5,377 bases of DNA from SURF-32 sp964648365 (GTDB lineage Bacteria; Planctomycetota; Phycisphaerae; UBA1845). The stretch lies in assembly GCA_964648365.1 (NCBI GenBank), contig CAZYLK010000276.1, positions 1 to 5,377 on the forward strand. Direction: 5' to 3'. The notes beneath the pieces are model-generated. The model had not been told where the DNA came from and searched no databases. It saw nothing but the letters and a program-made list of their open reading frames with translations. The position numbers and the translations under genes were made by a program. Below, in pieces: positions 5,265 through 5,377 of the stretch (positions are counted from its first letter, which is position 1; every line of letters begins with the position of its first letter).

Positions 5265-5377
5265 TTTTGCCATCTTCTCGGCCTTTTCGGCCGCCTCTTC
5301 GATCTTGCCGACGTACATGAAAGCCTGCTCGGGCAGGTGGTCCCACTTGCCGTCGCACAGCTCCTCGAACGAACGGA
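5259..5377 (-). CDS. atpD: ATP synthase F1 beta subunit (C-terminal end only)
   Basis: Partial gene cut by the right edge; only the last 38 residues are visible, against roughly 470 for the whole family. Reading on the minus strand, SFEELCDGKWDHLPEQAF is followed by MYVGKIEEAAEKAEKM, matching the conserved beta-subunit C-terminus (ILDGKYDDLPEQAFYMVG type). The intact protein carries the catalytic nucleotide sites of F1. The stop codon TAG falls within heptamer repeat tract 4. Gene order atpD then atpC supports the call. Confidence 0.93.
   Translation of the reverse strand, partial: RSFEELCDGKWDHLPEQAFMYVGKIEEAAEKAEKMAKE

Overview
The window is GC-rich bacterial DNA carrying most of a SUF iron-sulfur cluster assembly operon on the + strand, which meets the 3' end of an F1Fo ATP synthase operon on the - strand. 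In order: 3' end of sufC (1-322), sufD (528-1862), sufS (1859-3133), sufU (3130-3591), a GNAT-family acetyltransferase (about 3757-4218, real start uncertain), sufT (4322-4705), then on the - strand atpC (4752-5153) and the 3' end of atpD (5259-5377). sufB is expected just upstream of the window. No RNA gene, insertion sequence or CRISPR array was seen.

How the genes fit together: SufC (ATPase) and SufD belong to the SufBC2D scaffold. SufS takes sulfur from cysteine and hands it as a persulfide to SufU, the zinc-containing sulfurtransferase type found with SufS in Gram-positive and many other bacteria in place of SufE. SufT (DUF59/MIP18 family) supports cluster maturation or delivery. sufD-sufS-sufU are joined by two ATGA start/stop overlaps and look translationally coupled. 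The GNAT gene sits between sufU and sufT with loose spacing on both sides and has no obvious role in cluster assembly.

The most distinctive non-coding content is a family of AT-rich heptanucleotide repeats (core CGAAT plus two variable bases). Two tracts lie in the sufC-sufD gap and two in the atpD-atpC gap. The sufC and atpD stop codons lie at the edge of tracts. Tracts 1 and 3 share both end sequences and the order of unit types, so they look like copies of one structured element rather than independent slippage products. In the atp gap the two tracts are inverted and could form a 19-bp stem between the beta and epsilon cistrons.

Organism: a GC-rich bacterium with a SufU-type SUF system, SufT and AT-rich heptamer repeats between genes. 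I lean towards Planctomycetota or a similar environmental lineage, but this is an impression from gene content and repeat style, not a proof. Apart from the repeats, the GNAT insertion and its start problem, and a possible internal promoter in sufS, the region is conserved housekeeping; I found no evidence of a new defence or mobile system.
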